The translations under genes and the position numbers were made by a program. From positions 1 through 56,214 of the forward strand of contig CAOKHL010000009.1 of NCBI GenBank assembly GCA_948468315.1: a stretch of 56,214 nucleotides of DNA, read 5' to 3'. Positions 43,282-52,945 of the stretch are shown here, piece by piece. The stretch comes from an uncultured Eubacteriales bacterium (GTDB lineage: Bacteria > Bacillota > Clostridia > TANB77 > CAG-508). Positions within the stretch are counted from its first letter, which is position 1; every line of letters begins with the position of its first letter. The notes beneath the pieces were generated by a model, which was not told where the DNA came from, ran no database searches, and worked only from the letters and a program-made list of their open reading frames with translations.

Positions 43282-43330
43282 AATTTTGGAAAGAACAATA
43301 ATCTTAAAAACAAATATTCGTACAAAAATA

Positions 43331-43359
43331 TTGACTTTTTAATCCAAAACTTATATAAT
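43331..43359 (+). promoter_or_regulatory. Promoter of pcrA
   Basis: TTGACT (43331-43336), 17-base spacer, TATAAT (43354-43359), 32 bases before the ATG. Confidence 0.75.
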
Positions 43360-43391
43360 ACAAAAGCAAATAAAAATAAGGAGAAAAACTA

Positions 43392-45716
43392 ATGCAAGAA
43401 ATATTAAATGGATTAAATGATAAACAATATGAAGCGGTTGTAAATACAGAAGGTCCAGTACTAGTAATAGCAGGAGCTGGAAGTGGGAAGACAAAAGTTT
43501 TAACACATAAAATAGCATATTTAATACAAGAAAAACAAATACTTCCTTGGAATATTTTAGCAATAACATTCACAAATAAAGCAGCAAATGAAATGAAAGA
43601 AAGAATAGCAGGACTAGTTGGAGAAACAGCAAAAGATATATGGATGGGAACATTTCACTCTATATGTGTAAGAATTTTAAGAAAACATATAGATAAAATA
43701 GGTTATGATAGTTCTTTTATAATATTTGACACATCAGACCAAAAATCACTAATAAAAAAATGTTTAAAAGAATTACAAATAGATGACAAACAATTTTCAG
43801 AAAAACAAGTTCAATCAGAAATAAGCAATGCAAAAAATGAAATGCTAGAACCAGAGCAATATGCATTCAAAGCACATGGAGATTTTAGAAGAGAAAAGAT
43901 AGCAAATGTATATGAACTATACCAAAAAAGGCTTAAAGAAAACAATAGCATAGACTTTGATGATATAATAAACTTCACAATAAAAATATTTAATGAAAAC
44001 CCAGAAATTTCAAATTATTATTCATCTAAATTCAAATATGTATTAGTAGATGAATACCAAGATACAAACAAATCTCAATTTACACTTGTAAAAATGTTAG
44101 CAGAAGTAAATCAAAATATTACAGTTGTTGGAGATAATGACCAAGGAATATACTCATTCCGTGGAGCAGATATATCAAATATATTAAACTTCGAGAAAGA
44201 CTTTCAAAATACAAAAATAATAAAATTAGAGCAAAATTATAGATGTACAGGAAATATTTTAAAAGCAGCAAATGCAATAATAAAAAACAATGAAACAAAA
44301 TATGAAAAAAAATTATGGACTGAAAATGAAGAAGGAAACTTACCAAAAGTATATTCAGCAGATAACGAATATGATGAGGCAAGTTTTATAGTAGAACAAA
44401 TATCACATTTAAAAAGAGAAGAAAAATACAAATATTCAGATTTTGCGGTATTATATAGAATGAATACACAATCAAGAGCAATAGAAGATATTTTAAGAAG
44501 AGAAGCAATTCCATATAAAATGGTAGGTGGATTAAAGTTCTACGAAAGAAAAGAAATTAAAGACATAATTTCATATTTAAGATTAGCACAAAATCCAGCA
44601 GATAACTTAAGTTTAACAAGAATTATAAATGAACCTAAAAGAGGAATAGGAAAAACAAGTTTAGACAAAGTAGAGGCATTAGCAATACAAAATGAAACAT
44701 CTATGTATGAAGTAATAAAAGATTCCGATTCATATGGATTAAATAGAGTATTCTTAAATTCAAGAGATTTTATAGACTTTATGGAAGAAGCAAAGATAAA
44801 AAAAGATGAAATGCCTGTATCAGAATTTATACAATATATATTAAAAAGGTCAGGATATATAAAAGCTTTAGAAGATGAAAGAACAATAGAAGCAGAAAAT
44901 AGAATAGAAAACTTAGAAGAATTTTTGACAGTAGCAATGGAATTTGAGAAGGAAGAAGCAGAAAACAATTTACAAAATTTCCTAGAAGGGATGACACTTT
45001 CATCAGATATAGATAATGTGGAAGAAACAGAAGATTCTGTTACACTTATGACTTTACACAGTGCAAAGGGTCTAGAGTTTCCAGCAGTATTTTTAGTAGG
45101 AATGGAAGAAGGAATATTCCCAGGATATAGATCAATAGGAGAGCCAGGAGAAATTGAAGAAGAAAGACGTTTATGTTATGTTGGAGTAACACGTGCAAAA
45201 GAAAACTTATTTTTAACATGTAGTAAAATGCGTACAGTATTTGGTTCAACAAGTTGTAATTTGCCTTCAAGATTTTTAGAAGAAATTCCACAAGAATTAC
45301 TAGATGGACATGAAGAAGTATTTGGTTCAAGTAATATAAGGAATAAAACAAATAGAAACGAAGGATATGAATGGACATATGGAAATAAAAACAAAGATGC
45401 AGGAAAAATAAAAACATACAACATAGGGGAATTGGCAAACAAAACAGTTGCGGCAGCTAGCTCAATATTTGGTAAACAAGCATCATTTGGAAGAACAGCA
45501 GAAAGCTTCTTAAGTGGATTAGGAAAAACTTCAAATACAGCAGAAGTAGATTTATCTAAATACAGTACTGGAGTAAGAGTATTCCATAAAAAGTTTGGAG
45601 AAGGAATAATAACAAAAACAGAGCCAGAAGGAGAGGACTTAAAAGTAGATATAAGCTTCGACAAAGTTGGACACAAAAGACTTATGGCAAAATTTGCAAA
45701 ACTAGAAGTAATTTAA
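43392..45716 (+). CDS. pcrA: ATP-dependent DNA helicase PcrA/UvrD (774 aa)
   Basis: Superfamily 1A 3'-5' helicase for repair and removal of RecA filaments. In order: LNDKQYEAV, Walker A VIAGAGSGKTKVL (near 27), motif Ia ITFTNKAANEMKER, Walker B LVDEYQDTN (near 220), motif III VGDNDQGIYSFRGAD, motif IV KLEQNYRCTGNIL, motif V TLHSAKGLEFPAVFLVGMEEG, motif VI VGVTRAKENLFLT. The C-terminal region ends with the PcrA-type tudor-like domain (GVRVFHKKFGEGIITK, HKRLMAKFAKLEVI), which binds RNA polymerase in relatives. Length is slightly above B. subtilis PcrA. AAGGAG precedes the ATG. Confidence 0.95.
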   Translation: MQEILNGLNDKQYEAVVNTEGPVLVIAGAGSGKTKVLTHKIAYLIQEKQILPWNILAITFTNKAANEMKERIAGLVGETAKDIWMGTFHSICVRILRKHIDKIGYDSSFIIFDTSDQKSLIKKCLKELQIDDKQFSEKQVQSEISNAKNEMLEPEQYAFKAHGDFRREKIANVYELYQKRLKENNSIDFDDIINFTIKIFNENPEISNYYSSKFKYVLVDEYQDTNKSQFTLVKMLAEVNQNITVVGDNDQGIYSFRGADISNILNFEKDFQNTKIIKLEQNYRCTGNILKAANAIIKNNETKYEKKLWTENEEGNLPKVYSADNEYDEASFIVEQISHLKREEKYKYSDFAVLYRMNTQSRAIEDILRREAIPYKMVGGLKFYERKEIKDIISYLRLAQNPADNLSLTRIINEPKRGIGKTSLDKVEALAIQNETSMYEVIKDSDSYGLNRVFLNSRDFIDFMEEAKIKKDEMPVSEFIQYILKRSGYIKALEDERTIEAENRIENLEEFLTVAMEFEKEEAENNLQNFLEGMTLSSDIDNVEETEDSVTLMTLHSAKGLEFPAVFLVGMEEGIFPGYRSIGEPGEIEEERRLCYVGVTRAKENLFLTCSKMRTVFGSTSCNLPSRFLEEIPQELLDGHEEVFGSSNIRNKTNRNEGYEWTYGNKNKDAGKIKTYNIGELANKTVAAASSIFGKQASFGRTAESFLSGLGKTSNTAEVDLSKYSTGVRVFHKKFGEGIITKTEPEGEDLKVDISFDKVGHKRLMAKFAKLEVI

Positions 45717-45719
45717 TAG

Positions 45720-45748
45720 AAAAAGAGGGATAGCAAATTCCTCTTTTT
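45720..45748 (+). terminator. Terminator of pcrA
   Basis: AAAGAGG and TCCTCTTTTT form a stem around a short loop, with a T run. Confidence 0.75.
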
Positions 45749-45938
45749 ATTATGTTTATTATTTTTATATTACAAAAATAAGTTTTTGTAACATTTGTAT
45801 AAATTTAAAAGATATATAAAGATTAAAACAAAAAACAGAAGAAAAAAAGAGAAAATTACTATACTATTAAAATTGAAAAATACAAAATGTTAATATAAGA
45901 TAAAACCAAAAGTGAAACAAGAAAGGATAAAATTTATA

Positions 45939-46967
45939 ATGAAAAAGGTACTTATCAAAATAAGAACTTCAATGAAATTCCTTATATTAGTAAGTATAGC
46001 AACATTTTGTATTGTAGGGGCAGTTGCCTTTTTATATAAGCCAATATATAGTGTAACACTAGATGGAGAACATATTGGATATTGTGCGCAAAAGAGCAAA
46101 TTGCAGTCAAGAATAGATGAATACATAGAAAATGGAAATGGAGAAAATGATAATGTAGCATTTGTACAACTAGATGAAATGCCAACATATAGTTTATGTT
46201 TATTGAAAAGAGGAATTACAACAAATGATGAAGAAATATATCAAAAAGTAGTTGAAACAGGAACAACATATTATAAATATTATGCAATCTTAGAAGATAA
46301 TGAAGAAAAGATATATGTTGCAGACTTTCAGGCAGCTGAGAATATAATTAAAGGATTAAAAGATAAAAATAGTGATAATATAGATAACATACAAATAACA
46401 GAAAAATATGAAACAGATTTAAAAGATTTTGTACAAGAAGAAGAAGCGGTAGCTAGTTTATATAAAGAAAAGCCAGTTGTAAAATCCAAAACAAAGATAG
46501 CAAAAACTACTTCAAACAAATATGCTTCTAGTGGATCAACATCAGGATTTTCAACTTCTAGCAATATGTCAAAAACATCTGCATCTTTGGGTGTTTCACT
46601 TATAAAACCAATAACAGGAACAATCACATCTAGATTTGGAGCAAGGAGTAGTATTAGGTCAAGTGCACATACAGGTTTAGATATATCATCTCCTACGGGA
46701 ACTCCGATAAAGGCTGCAGCTCCTGGGACTGTTATTTGGTCAGGAAGAAAAGGTTCATATGGATATTTGGTTGTAATATCTCACTCAAATGGTGTTCAAA
46801 CATATTATGGACATTGTAGTGCACTTTATGTATCAGCTGGACAAAGTGTTTCACAAGGACAGACAATAGCAGCAGTAGGCTCTACTGGTAACTCAACAGG
46901 GCCACATTTACATTTTGAAATAAGAGTTAATGGAGTAGCTTATAATCCGCAAAATTATGTATATTAA
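45939..46967 (+). CDS. M23 family membrane-anchored murein endopeptidase (342 aa)
   Basis: One N-terminal membrane helix (FLILVSIATFCIVGAVAF) and an extracytoplasmic region of about 190 residues lead to a Ser/Thr-rich linker and the LytM/M23 domain. Zinc ligands are in SSAHTGLDISSPTG (His, Asp, near 243-248) and GPHLHFEIRVNG (His-x-His, near 326); YGHCSAL carries the third conserved His. It cleaves peptide cross-links, or activates amidases if degenerate, but here the ligands are present. I chose ATG 45939 because GAAAGGA lies 11 bases upstream; a GTG at 45912 is possible. Confidence 0.9.
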   Translation: MKKVLIKIRTSMKFLILVSIATFCIVGAVAFLYKPIYSVTLDGEHIGYCAQKSKLQSRIDEYIENGNGENDNVAFVQLDEMPTYSLCLLKRGITTNDEEIYQKVVETGTTYYKYYAILEDNEEKIYVADFQAAENIIKGLKDKNSDNIDNIQITEKYETDLKDFVQEEEAVASLYKEKPVVKSKTKIAKTTSNKYASSGSTSGFSTSSNMSKTSASLGVSLIKPITGTITSRFGARSSIRSSAHTGLDISSPTGTPIKAAAPGTVIWSGRKGSYGYLVVISHSNGVQTYYGHCSALYVSAGQSVSQGQTIAAVGSTGNSTGPHLHFEIRVNGVAYNPQNYVY

Positions 46968-46977
46968 TAAATTAAAA

Positions 46978-47003
46978 TGGCAAGATAATCTTGCTATTTT
47001 TTT
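46978..47003 (+). terminator. Terminator after the M23 gene
   Basis: GCAAGAT-A-ATCTTGC followed by TATTTTTTT. Confidence 0.75.
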
Positions 47004-47170
47004 ATAAACTATTGATAAAATCACAAAAAAGTGGTTTAATTAGTCTAATTAGTAGTTCTATTTTTTCTGAATTTTTAAGTAACGAAATTTTATTCAAAAA
47101 ACATATAAGTTTGTACATAAATTCATAAGCAATTCTAGTTGTTATTTTTATAAAGAAGGGAGAGATAATA

Positions 47171-47455
47171 GTGCAATCAATTACAAGAAAGAGTCTTTTG
47201 GAAAAATTAGATAAATATATAGATAATGGATTAACAGTAAATGTTAAAGGAAATATTTTATTTGAAATTACATTAAATAAATTTAGTTATGAAATTAAAG
47301 AAGATGTTTTAACAATTAAAGAAACATTTGATGGTAATGCTATTGGATTTAATTTAAACAATATAAATTTTATGGCAATAGAAGGAGATAATATTATTTG
47401 TACTTTGAATGACACTAAAGATACTATAATTGAGATAAGAGGCGAAAATAAATAA
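47171..47455 (+). CDS. Small unknown protein (94 aa)
   Basis: GTG start with GAAGGGAG just upstream. The sequence (SITRKSLLEKLDKYIDNGLT at the start) is predicted mostly beta strand after one helix, without membrane segments or cysteines. It stands alone between a terminator and a bidirectional hairpin. I do not recognise a family, and nothing next to it hints at its job. Confidence 0.55.
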   Translation: MQSITRKSLLEKLDKYIDNGLTVNVKGNILFEITLNKFSYEIKEDVLTIKETFDGNAIGFNLNNINFMAIEGDNIICTLNDTKDTIIEIRGENK

Positions 47456-47461
47456 ATTTAA

Positions 47462-47499
47462 ACAGCCTAAAATTTATTAAAAGTTTTAGGCTGTTTTAA
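47462..47499. terminator. Bidirectional terminator between convergent genes
   Basis: AACAGCCTAAAA and TTTTAGGCTGTT form a 12-bp stem with an 11-13-base loop, with A and T runs on the outer sides. Confidence 0.85.
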
Positions 47500-47513
47500 T
47501 ATTAAATTAAAAA

Positions 47514-47858
47514 TTATTTATTTTCTTTATCTAATTCATCTAAACATTTGCGAATTGCTATATTAATCAATTTATAAACAGAAATACCATATTTTACTTT
47601 AAGACTTTCTAGATTATCCAAAGAATATCTTCTCAATAGGAGTGAGTGTTTTAAATACAATTCTTTACCATCTTTAGGATATAATTTAATATCTTCAGTT
47701 TCTACTAAATCATCTATACAAGCATTAACAAGTTTACTAATAGATGCATCATAAATATTTTCTGATAAGAATTCTAATCTATCATAAAGAGTTGTTTCAA
47801 TTTCAAAAGTTTTTTGAATAATAACATCTTTATCATAAAATCTGTCGAAAACGCTCAT
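47514..47858 (-). CDS. Possible double ribbon-helix-helix DNA-binding protein (114 aa)
   Basis: Two stretches have the same layout of a short strand followed by two helices: QKTFEIETTLYDRLEFLSEN ... SISKLVNACIDDLVE near 15-55, and SLLLRRYSLDNLESLKVKYG ... SVYKLINIAIRKCLDEL near 70-110. This is what a tandem ribbon-helix-helix protein would look like. I chose ATG 47858, with GGAGG eight bases upstream; an ATG five codons earlier overlaps that site. It diverges from adhE (270 bases away) and could regulate it or itself. The assignment rests on pattern only. Confidence 0.5.
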   Translation of the reverse strand: MSVFDRFYDKDVIIQKTFEIETTLYDRLEFLSENIYDASISKLVNACIDDLVETEDIKLYPKDGKELYLKHSLLLRRYSLDNLESLKVKYGISVYKLINIAIRKCLDELDKENK

Positions 47859-48053
47859 ATCAATTTCCTCCATTTCTATAAACTATATATTATAAAATAA
47901 TTATACTTTGATTTTACCAACATTATAATCTTCGAACTCAATGATAAAACCAATGCAAGACATTGGAAGCGACAAAATGTAATAAATAAAAATTAAAATC
48001 TATATTGTATAATATTTGCTAAAAGATAAAAAACATACTCCAATTATTACCTC

Positions 48054-48081
48054 TTGACAAAAAAAATTAATAATATATAAT
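48054..48081 (+). promoter_or_regulatory. Promoter of adhE
   Basis: TTGACA (48054-48059), 16-base spacer, TATAAT (48076-48081). I see no Rex-type palindrome (TTGTTAA...TTAACAA) near it. Confidence 0.65.
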
Positions 48082-48124
48082 AAATCTGCACAAACTATAA
48101 GAAAAAATTAGGAGGAGAGAAACA

Positions 48125-50725
48125 ATGCCAGAAAATCAAGATGAAATAAAAGTAAAACAAATGATAGATGAATTAGTAGAAAGAGCACAAAGAGCATCAA
48201 AAGAATATTTAAAATTAGACCAAGAAACAGTAAATAATGTTGTAAAAGCAATGTCAATGGCAGGACTAGAACATCATATGGAACTTGCTAAAATGGCAGT
48301 CGAAGAAACTGGAAGAGGAATATATGAAGACAAAATAACAAAGAACATGTTTGCAACAGAATATATATATCATAGTATAAAATACGAAAAAACAGTAGGA
48401 ATAATCAATGAAAATGATGAAGACGATTATGTTGAAATTGCAGAACCTGTAGGGGTAATAGCAGGTGTAACACCAGTTACAAATCCAACATCAACAACAA
48501 TGTTTAAATCAATAATTGCTGCTAAAACAAGAAATGTAATAATTTTTGGATTTCACCCATCTGCTCAAAAATGTTCTGTAAAATCAGCTGAAATATTAAG
48601 AGAAGCAGCTATAAAAGCAGGAGCTCCAGAAGACTGTATTTTATGGATACCAGAGCCATCAGTATTAGCAACAAGAATACTTATGAACCATCCAGGAGTT
48701 AATCTAATCTTAGCAACAGGTGGAACTGGAATGGTAAAAGCAGCATATTCTTGTGGGAAACCAGCTTTAGGAGTTGGACCTGGAAATGTACCTTGTATAA
48801 TTGAAAAAACAGCAAAATTAAAAACATCTGTAAATGACTTAGTAATGTCAAAAGCATTTGATAATGGAATGATATGTGCTTCAGAACAATCAGTTTTAGT
48901 GGAAAAAGATATATACCAAGAATTTGAAGAATTAATGAAAAATGCAGGATGTTACTTTGTAAATCCAGAAGAAAAAGAAAAATTAAAAAATACAATGTTT
49001 GAATGGAGTGAAGAATGGGGATTTAAATTAAAATCTTCTATTCCTGGGCAAAGTCCATATGATATAGCAAAACAGGCAGGTTTTGAAATACCAAAAGATA
49101 CAAAAGTAATAGTAGTATATGAAGAAAATATTGGAGGAGAATTCCCATTTTCAAAAGAAAAATTAAGCCCTGTTTTAACTTATTATATAGTAGATAATTT
49201 TGAAGAAGCATTAGATAAAGCAGAAAGATTATTAGAATTTGGGGGACTAGGTCATACAGCAGTAATACATTCTGAGGATAGAGAAAAGACTTTAGAATTT
49301 TCTAAAAGAATGAAAGCAGGAAGAATCATTGTAAACTCACCATCAACTCATGGAGGAATAGGAGATATTTATAATACAAATATGCCTTCATTAACACTTG
49401 GATGTGGTTCATTTGGTGGAAACTCAACAACAGCAAATGTATCAAGTGTTAACCTTATAAATATAAAAAGAGTTGCAAGGAGGAGAGTAAATATGCAATG
49501 GTTTAAAGTTCCAGAAAAGATTTTCTTTGAAGCAGGTTCAATTGCATATCTAGAAAAAATGCCAGATATAGAAAGAGCTTTTATTGTAACAGACCCAGGA
49601 ATGGTACAATTTGGATATGTAGATAGAATTTTATATCATATAAGAAAAAGAGAAAAACATGTACACTGTGAGATTTTTAGTGAAGTAGAGTCAGATCCTT
49701 CATTTGACACAGTAAATAAAGGTTTAGAGCTTATGAACAACTTTAAACCAGATGTAATAATAGCTTTAGGTGGAGGAAGTGCAATAGATGCAGCAAAAGG
49801 TATGTGGTTATTTTATGAACATCCAGATGCAGATCCAGAAGGATTAAAACTAAAATTCATGGATATACGTAAACGTACCTACAAATTCCCAAAACTTGGA
49901 GTAAAAGCAAAAATGGTAGCAATACCAACAACTTCTGGAACAGGTTCAGAAGTAACATCATTCTCAGTATTAACAGATAAAGTTAAAAATAAAAAATATC
50001 CATTAGCAGATTATGAACTAACACCAGATGTAGCAATAGTTGACCCAGACCTAGTTATGAGTTTACCAAAAGGGATAACAGCAGATACAGGAATGGATGT
50101 TTTAACACACGCAATAGAAGCATATGTATCAAATATGGCTTCAGATTATACAGATGGTTTAGCAGAAAAAGCAGTAGAATTAGTATTAAAATATATAGTA
50201 GAAGCATATGAACATGGAGATAATAAAATTGCCCGTGAAAAAATGCACAACGCAAGTACAATAGCAGGAATGGCATTTACAAATGCATTTTTAGGAATAA
50301 ATCACTCTTTAGCACACAAAATTGGAGCGGAATTCCACATGCCACATGGAAGAATAAATGCAATCTTATTACCATATGTAATAAAATACAATAGTAGTAA
50401 ACCAACAAAATTTGTATCATTCCCAAAATATGAATACTTTATAGCAGACCAAAAATATGCAGAATTAGCTAAAAAAGTAGGTCTAAAGGCAGATACAACA
50501 GAAGAAGGAATAAATTCATTAATAGCCAAAATTCAAGAATTAAATGAACAACTAAACATTCCAAAGTCATTTAAAGATGCAGGAATAGATGAAAAAGAAT
50601 TTATGGCAAAACTAGATTTACTTTCAGACAGAGCATTTGAAGATCAATGCACAACAGCAAATCCAAGAGTTCCTTTAGTTGAAGAAATGAGACAAATATT
50701 AATAGACAGCTATTTTGGAAAATAA
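48125..50725 (+). CDS. adhE: Bifunctional acetaldehyde-CoA/alcohol dehydrogenase AdhE (866 aa)
   Basis: AdhE reduces acetyl-CoA to acetaldehyde and then ethanol, recycling two NADH in fermentation. The N-terminal ALDH half (1-440) has GVTPVTNPTSTTMFK, GGTGMVKAAYSCGKPALGVG and the catalytic cysteine in NGMICASEQSV (near 250). After a linker with RRVNMQWFKVPEKIFFEAG (near 455) the iron-dependent ADH half follows, with GGGSAIDAAKGMW, PTTSGTGSEVTSF and metal ligands in DTGMDVLTHAIEAYVS and INHSLAHKIGAEFHMPHGR. Full length for the family, where it assembles into spirosomes. AGGAGGAG precedes the ATG. It shows that ethanol is a fermentation product of this organism. Confidence 0.97.
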   Translation: MPENQDEIKVKQMIDELVERAQRASKEYLKLDQETVNNVVKAMSMAGLEHHMELAKMAVEETGRGIYEDKITKNMFATEYIYHSIKYEKTVGIINENDEDDYVEIAEPVGVIAGVTPVTNPTSTTMFKSIIAAKTRNVIIFGFHPSAQKCSVKSAEILREAAIKAGAPEDCILWIPEPSVLATRILMNHPGVNLILATGGTGMVKAAYSCGKPALGVGPGNVPCIIEKTAKLKTSVNDLVMSKAFDNGMICASEQSVLVEKDIYQEFEELMKNAGCYFVNPEEKEKLKNTMFEWSEEWGFKLKSSIPGQSPYDIAKQAGFEIPKDTKVIVVYEENIGGEFPFSKEKLSPVLTYYIVDNFEEALDKAERLLEFGGLGHTAVIHSEDREKTLEFSKRMKAGRIIVNSPSTHGGIGDIYNTNMPSLTLGCGSFGGNSTTANVSSVNLINIKRVARRRVNMQWFKVPEKIFFEAGSIAYLEKMPDIERAFIVTDPGMVQFGYVDRILYHIRKREKHVHCEIFSEVESDPSFDTVNKGLELMNNFKPDVIIALGGGSAIDAAKGMWLFYEHPDADPEGLKLKFMDIRKRTYKFPKLGVKAKMVAIPTTSGTGSEVTSFSVLTDKVKNKKYPLADYELTPDVAIVDPDLVMSLPKGITADTGMDVLTHAIEAYVSNMASDYTDGLAEKAVELVLKYIVEAYEHGDNKIAREKMHNASTIAGMAFTNAFLGINHSLAHKIGAEFHMPHGRINAILLPYVIKYNSSKPTKFVSFPKYEYFIADQKYAELAKKVGLKADTTEEGINSLIAKIQELNEQLNIPKSFKDAGIDEKEFMAKLDLLSDRAFEDQCTTANPRVPLVEEMRQILIDSYFGK

Positions 50726-50737
50726 TTTTTCAAATTG

Positions 50738-50811
50738 GGGACAGGTAATTTCAAATTGGGGACAGGTCCTTTTGAGAAAGGACCTGTCCCCAATTTGAAA
50801 TTACCTGTCCC
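50738..50811. repeat. 74-bp perfect palindrome built of GGGACAGGT repeats
   Basis: Two 35-bp arms, exact reverse complements, around the loop TGAG. The left arm contains CAAATTGGGGACAGGT-type units in tandem (50731-50746 and 50752-50767). It lies directly after adhE and would fold into a very stable RNA hairpin, but no T run follows it at once. It resembles REP or MITE-like repeats; the core GGGACAGG also occurs after minC. Confidence 0.85.
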
Positions 50812-50911
50812 AAAATAAAAAAATAAAAATTTTTTTCATATTTTACCAACTAAAAACATATAATATAATAGTGACAAACAATAGAAACAAAAAAGACAAA
50901 ATTTCCCAAAT

Positions 50912-50940
50912 TTGACAAAATTCGCAAAATGAGTTATAAT
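50912..50940 (+). promoter_or_regulatory. Consensus promoter of the 3D-domain gene
   Basis: TTGACA (50912-50917), 17-base spacer, TATAAT (50935-50940); both boxes are exact, 32 bases before the start. Confidence 0.85.
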
Positions 50941-50971
50941 AGTAATTGTTGTTAAAGGAGGTATCTGTTTT

Positions 50972-51934
50972 ATGCAGAAAAAAAACAAAAGTAAATTTTC
51001 TTTAATAAAAGTGATTGGAATATGTTTAATATTAATCTTACTTTCAGGAGTAGGAGTAATGGCAGTAACAACAAAAGTAAATACAGTAAAAATTGAATTA
51101 TCAAATGGTTACGAAATGACAGTTCTTACATCAAAAACAAATGTTAAAGAAATACTAGATGACAATAACATTATATTAGAAAGCAATGAAAGAGTTACAC
51201 CAAATATTGATGAAGAAATATCATCAAACAAAACAATCAAAATTTCAGACAAGTCTAAACAAGAAATAGAAGTAGCAAAAGTATCTGAAAGTGGAATTGA
51301 AATGACTTTAGATTCACTATTAGAGGCTTATACTACAATAACAGAAAAAATAGTAGAAATTGAAGAAACTATTCCTTATGAGACAATAACAAAAGACGTA
51401 TCAGAGGGAAGCTCAAGTACACAAAACAAAGTATTACAACAAGGAGTAGAAGGAAAGAAAAAAGTAACTTATAAAATAAAATATCAGAATGATATAGAAA
51501 TAGAAAAAAATAAAATTTCAGAAGAAATAGTACAAGAGCCTGTAAATAAAATTATACAAGTAAAATCAAAAACAACATCTTCAAGATCAAGTTCAAAAAC
51601 AAGAGGAACAAATACTGAAGATACAGCTAGTAGTACTACATCTTCATCAACAGTTAAAATATATAAAGTAACAGCTTACTGCCATTGTTCAAAATGTTGT
51701 GGTTCATATGCTAACGGATATACATCATCAGGAACAAAAGCATCAGCAGGTCGTACAGTAGCTGCCCCATCAAATTTACCATTTGGAACTAAACTTAATA
51801 TAAATGGAAAAACATATGTTGTAGAAGACAGAGGAGGAGCAATAAAAGGAAACAGGATAGATGTTTATGTTGGTTCTCACAGTGAAGCATTAGCCTGGGG
51901 AGTTAGATATTTACCTGTTGAGGTTATAAATTAG
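50972..51934 (+). CDS. DUF348/G5/3D-domain cell-wall protein, YabE-like (320 aa)
   Basis: A membrane helix (about 10-30) is followed by a DUF348 segment (VKIELSNGYEMTVLTSKTNV), a G5-like segment near 130-190 (EETIPYETITKD, VLQQGVEGKKKVTY), a Ser/Thr-rich linker and the C-terminal 3D domain (VTAYCHCSKCCGSYANGYTS, AAPSNLPFGTKLNINGK, VVEDRGGAIKGNRIDVYV). The three Asp residues that name the 3D domain and double-psi barrel lytic enzymes are present, so it probably cleaves peptidoglycan as in Rpf/Sps proteins. AAAGGAGG precedes the ATG. Confidence 0.9.
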   Translation: MQKKNKSKFSLIKVIGICLILILLSGVGVMAVTTKVNTVKIELSNGYEMTVLTSKTNVKEILDDNNIILESNERVTPNIDEEISSNKTIKISDKSKQEIEVAKVSESGIEMTLDSLLEAYTTITEKIVEIEETIPYETITKDVSEGSSSTQNKVLQQGVEGKKKVTYKIKYQNDIEIEKNKISEEIVQEPVNKIIQVKSKTTSSRSSSKTRGTNTEDTASSTTSSSTVKIYKVTAYCHCSKCCGSYANGYTSSGTKASAGRTVAAPSNLPFGTKLNINGKTYVVEDRGGAIKGNRIDVYVGSHSEALAWGVRYLPVEVIN

Positions 51935-51945
51935 AAAATAATCAT

Positions 51946-51986
51946 AAAAAAGACTAGGAAAAATGAGCAATTCCTAGTCTTTTTGT
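51946..51986 (+). terminator. Terminator of the 3D-domain gene
   Basis: AAAAAGACTAGGAA and TTCCTAGTCTTTTT pair perfectly around a loop of about ten bases. Confidence 0.9.
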
Positions 51987-52036
51987 TTGCCATTATTTAG
52001 ATAAAATTATGTCAATGAAAAAATATACAATAAATA

Positions 52037-52065
52037 TTTACAAATACAAAAAAACTCTATATAAT
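52037..52065 (+). promoter_or_regulatory. Promoter of the exonuclease III operon
   Basis: TTTACA (52037-52042), 17-base spacer, TATAAT (52060-52065). Confidence 0.7.
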
Positions 52066-52135
52066 ATATGTATCAAATTAAGGATATACAAGATTTTACC
52101 CAAAATCTAGAACTATCCAAGAGAGGTTAAAAATA

Positions 52136-52921
52136 ATGAAACTAATATCATGGAATGTAAATGGAATAAGAGCATGTTTAAAAAAGGGATTTGAAGGATT
52201 TTTCAAAGAGCAAAATGCGGACATATTTTGTTTACAAGAAACAAAAATGCAAGTAACTGAAGAAAAAGGCAAAGAAGTAATGGAAATTTTACAATTGCCA
52301 ATATTTCAAGAATACTTTTGTTATTGGAATAGTGCAGAAAAGAAAGGTTATTCAGGAACAGCAATATTTACAAAGCAAAAACCTAAAAGCATTAAGTATG
52401 GAATTGGAATAGAAGAACATGACAAAGAAGGAAGAGTAATAACACTTGAGTTTGAAAACTTTTATATGGTAGATATATATACACCAAATTCAAAAAGAGA
52501 ATTGGAAAGATTAGATTATAGACAAGTATGGGAAGATGAAATAAGAAAATATCTATTAGAATTAAATCAAAAAAAGCCTGTAATTATGTGTGGAGATTTA
52601 AATGTAGCACATAAAGAAATAGATCTAAAAAATCCAAAAACAAATAGAAGAAATGCAGGATTTACAGATGAAGAAAGAAATAAAATGACAGAACTTTTAG
52701 AAGCAGGATTTATAGATACTTTTAGATATTTATATCCAGAAAAAACAGATTGTTATAGTTGGTGGTCATATATGGGCAGAGCAAGAGAAAAAAATGTAGG
52801 CTGGAGGATAGATTATTTTATAACATCAAAAGATATTAAAGAAAAAATAAAAGAAGCTAAAATTTATGCAGATATTATGGGAAGTGACCATTGCCCAGTA
52901 GGATTAGAAATAGAAATATAA
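52136..52921 (+). CDS. xth: Exodeoxyribonuclease III (261 aa)
   Basis: AP endonuclease/3'-5' exonuclease of base excision repair. Motifs in order: ISWNVNGIRA, IFCLQETKMQ (metal-binding Glu), VDIYTPNSKRELERLDYR, MCGDLNVAHKEIDL (Asp, Asn), NAGFTDEERNKM, WWSYMGRAREKNVGWRIDYF and GSDHCPVGLEI (Asp-His). Length is normal. The start site AAGAGAGG lies upstream of the ATG. It begins a likely transcript with the following membrane protein, wall hydrolase and unknown gene. Confidence 0.97.
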   Translation: MKLISWNVNGIRACLKKGFEGFFKEQNADIFCLQETKMQVTEEKGKEVMEILQLPIFQEYFCYWNSAEKKGYSGTAIFTKQKPKSIKYGIGIEEHDKEGRVITLEFENFYMVDIYTPNSKRELERLDYRQVWEDEIRKYLLELNQKKPVIMCGDLNVAHKEIDLKNPKTNRRNAGFTDEERNKMTELLEAGFIDTFRYLYPEKTDCYSWWSYMGRAREKNVGWRIDYFITSKDIKEKIKEAKIYADIMGSDHCPVGLEIEI

Positions 52922-52945
52922 TAAAAATTGAAAGGATGAAGAAAT

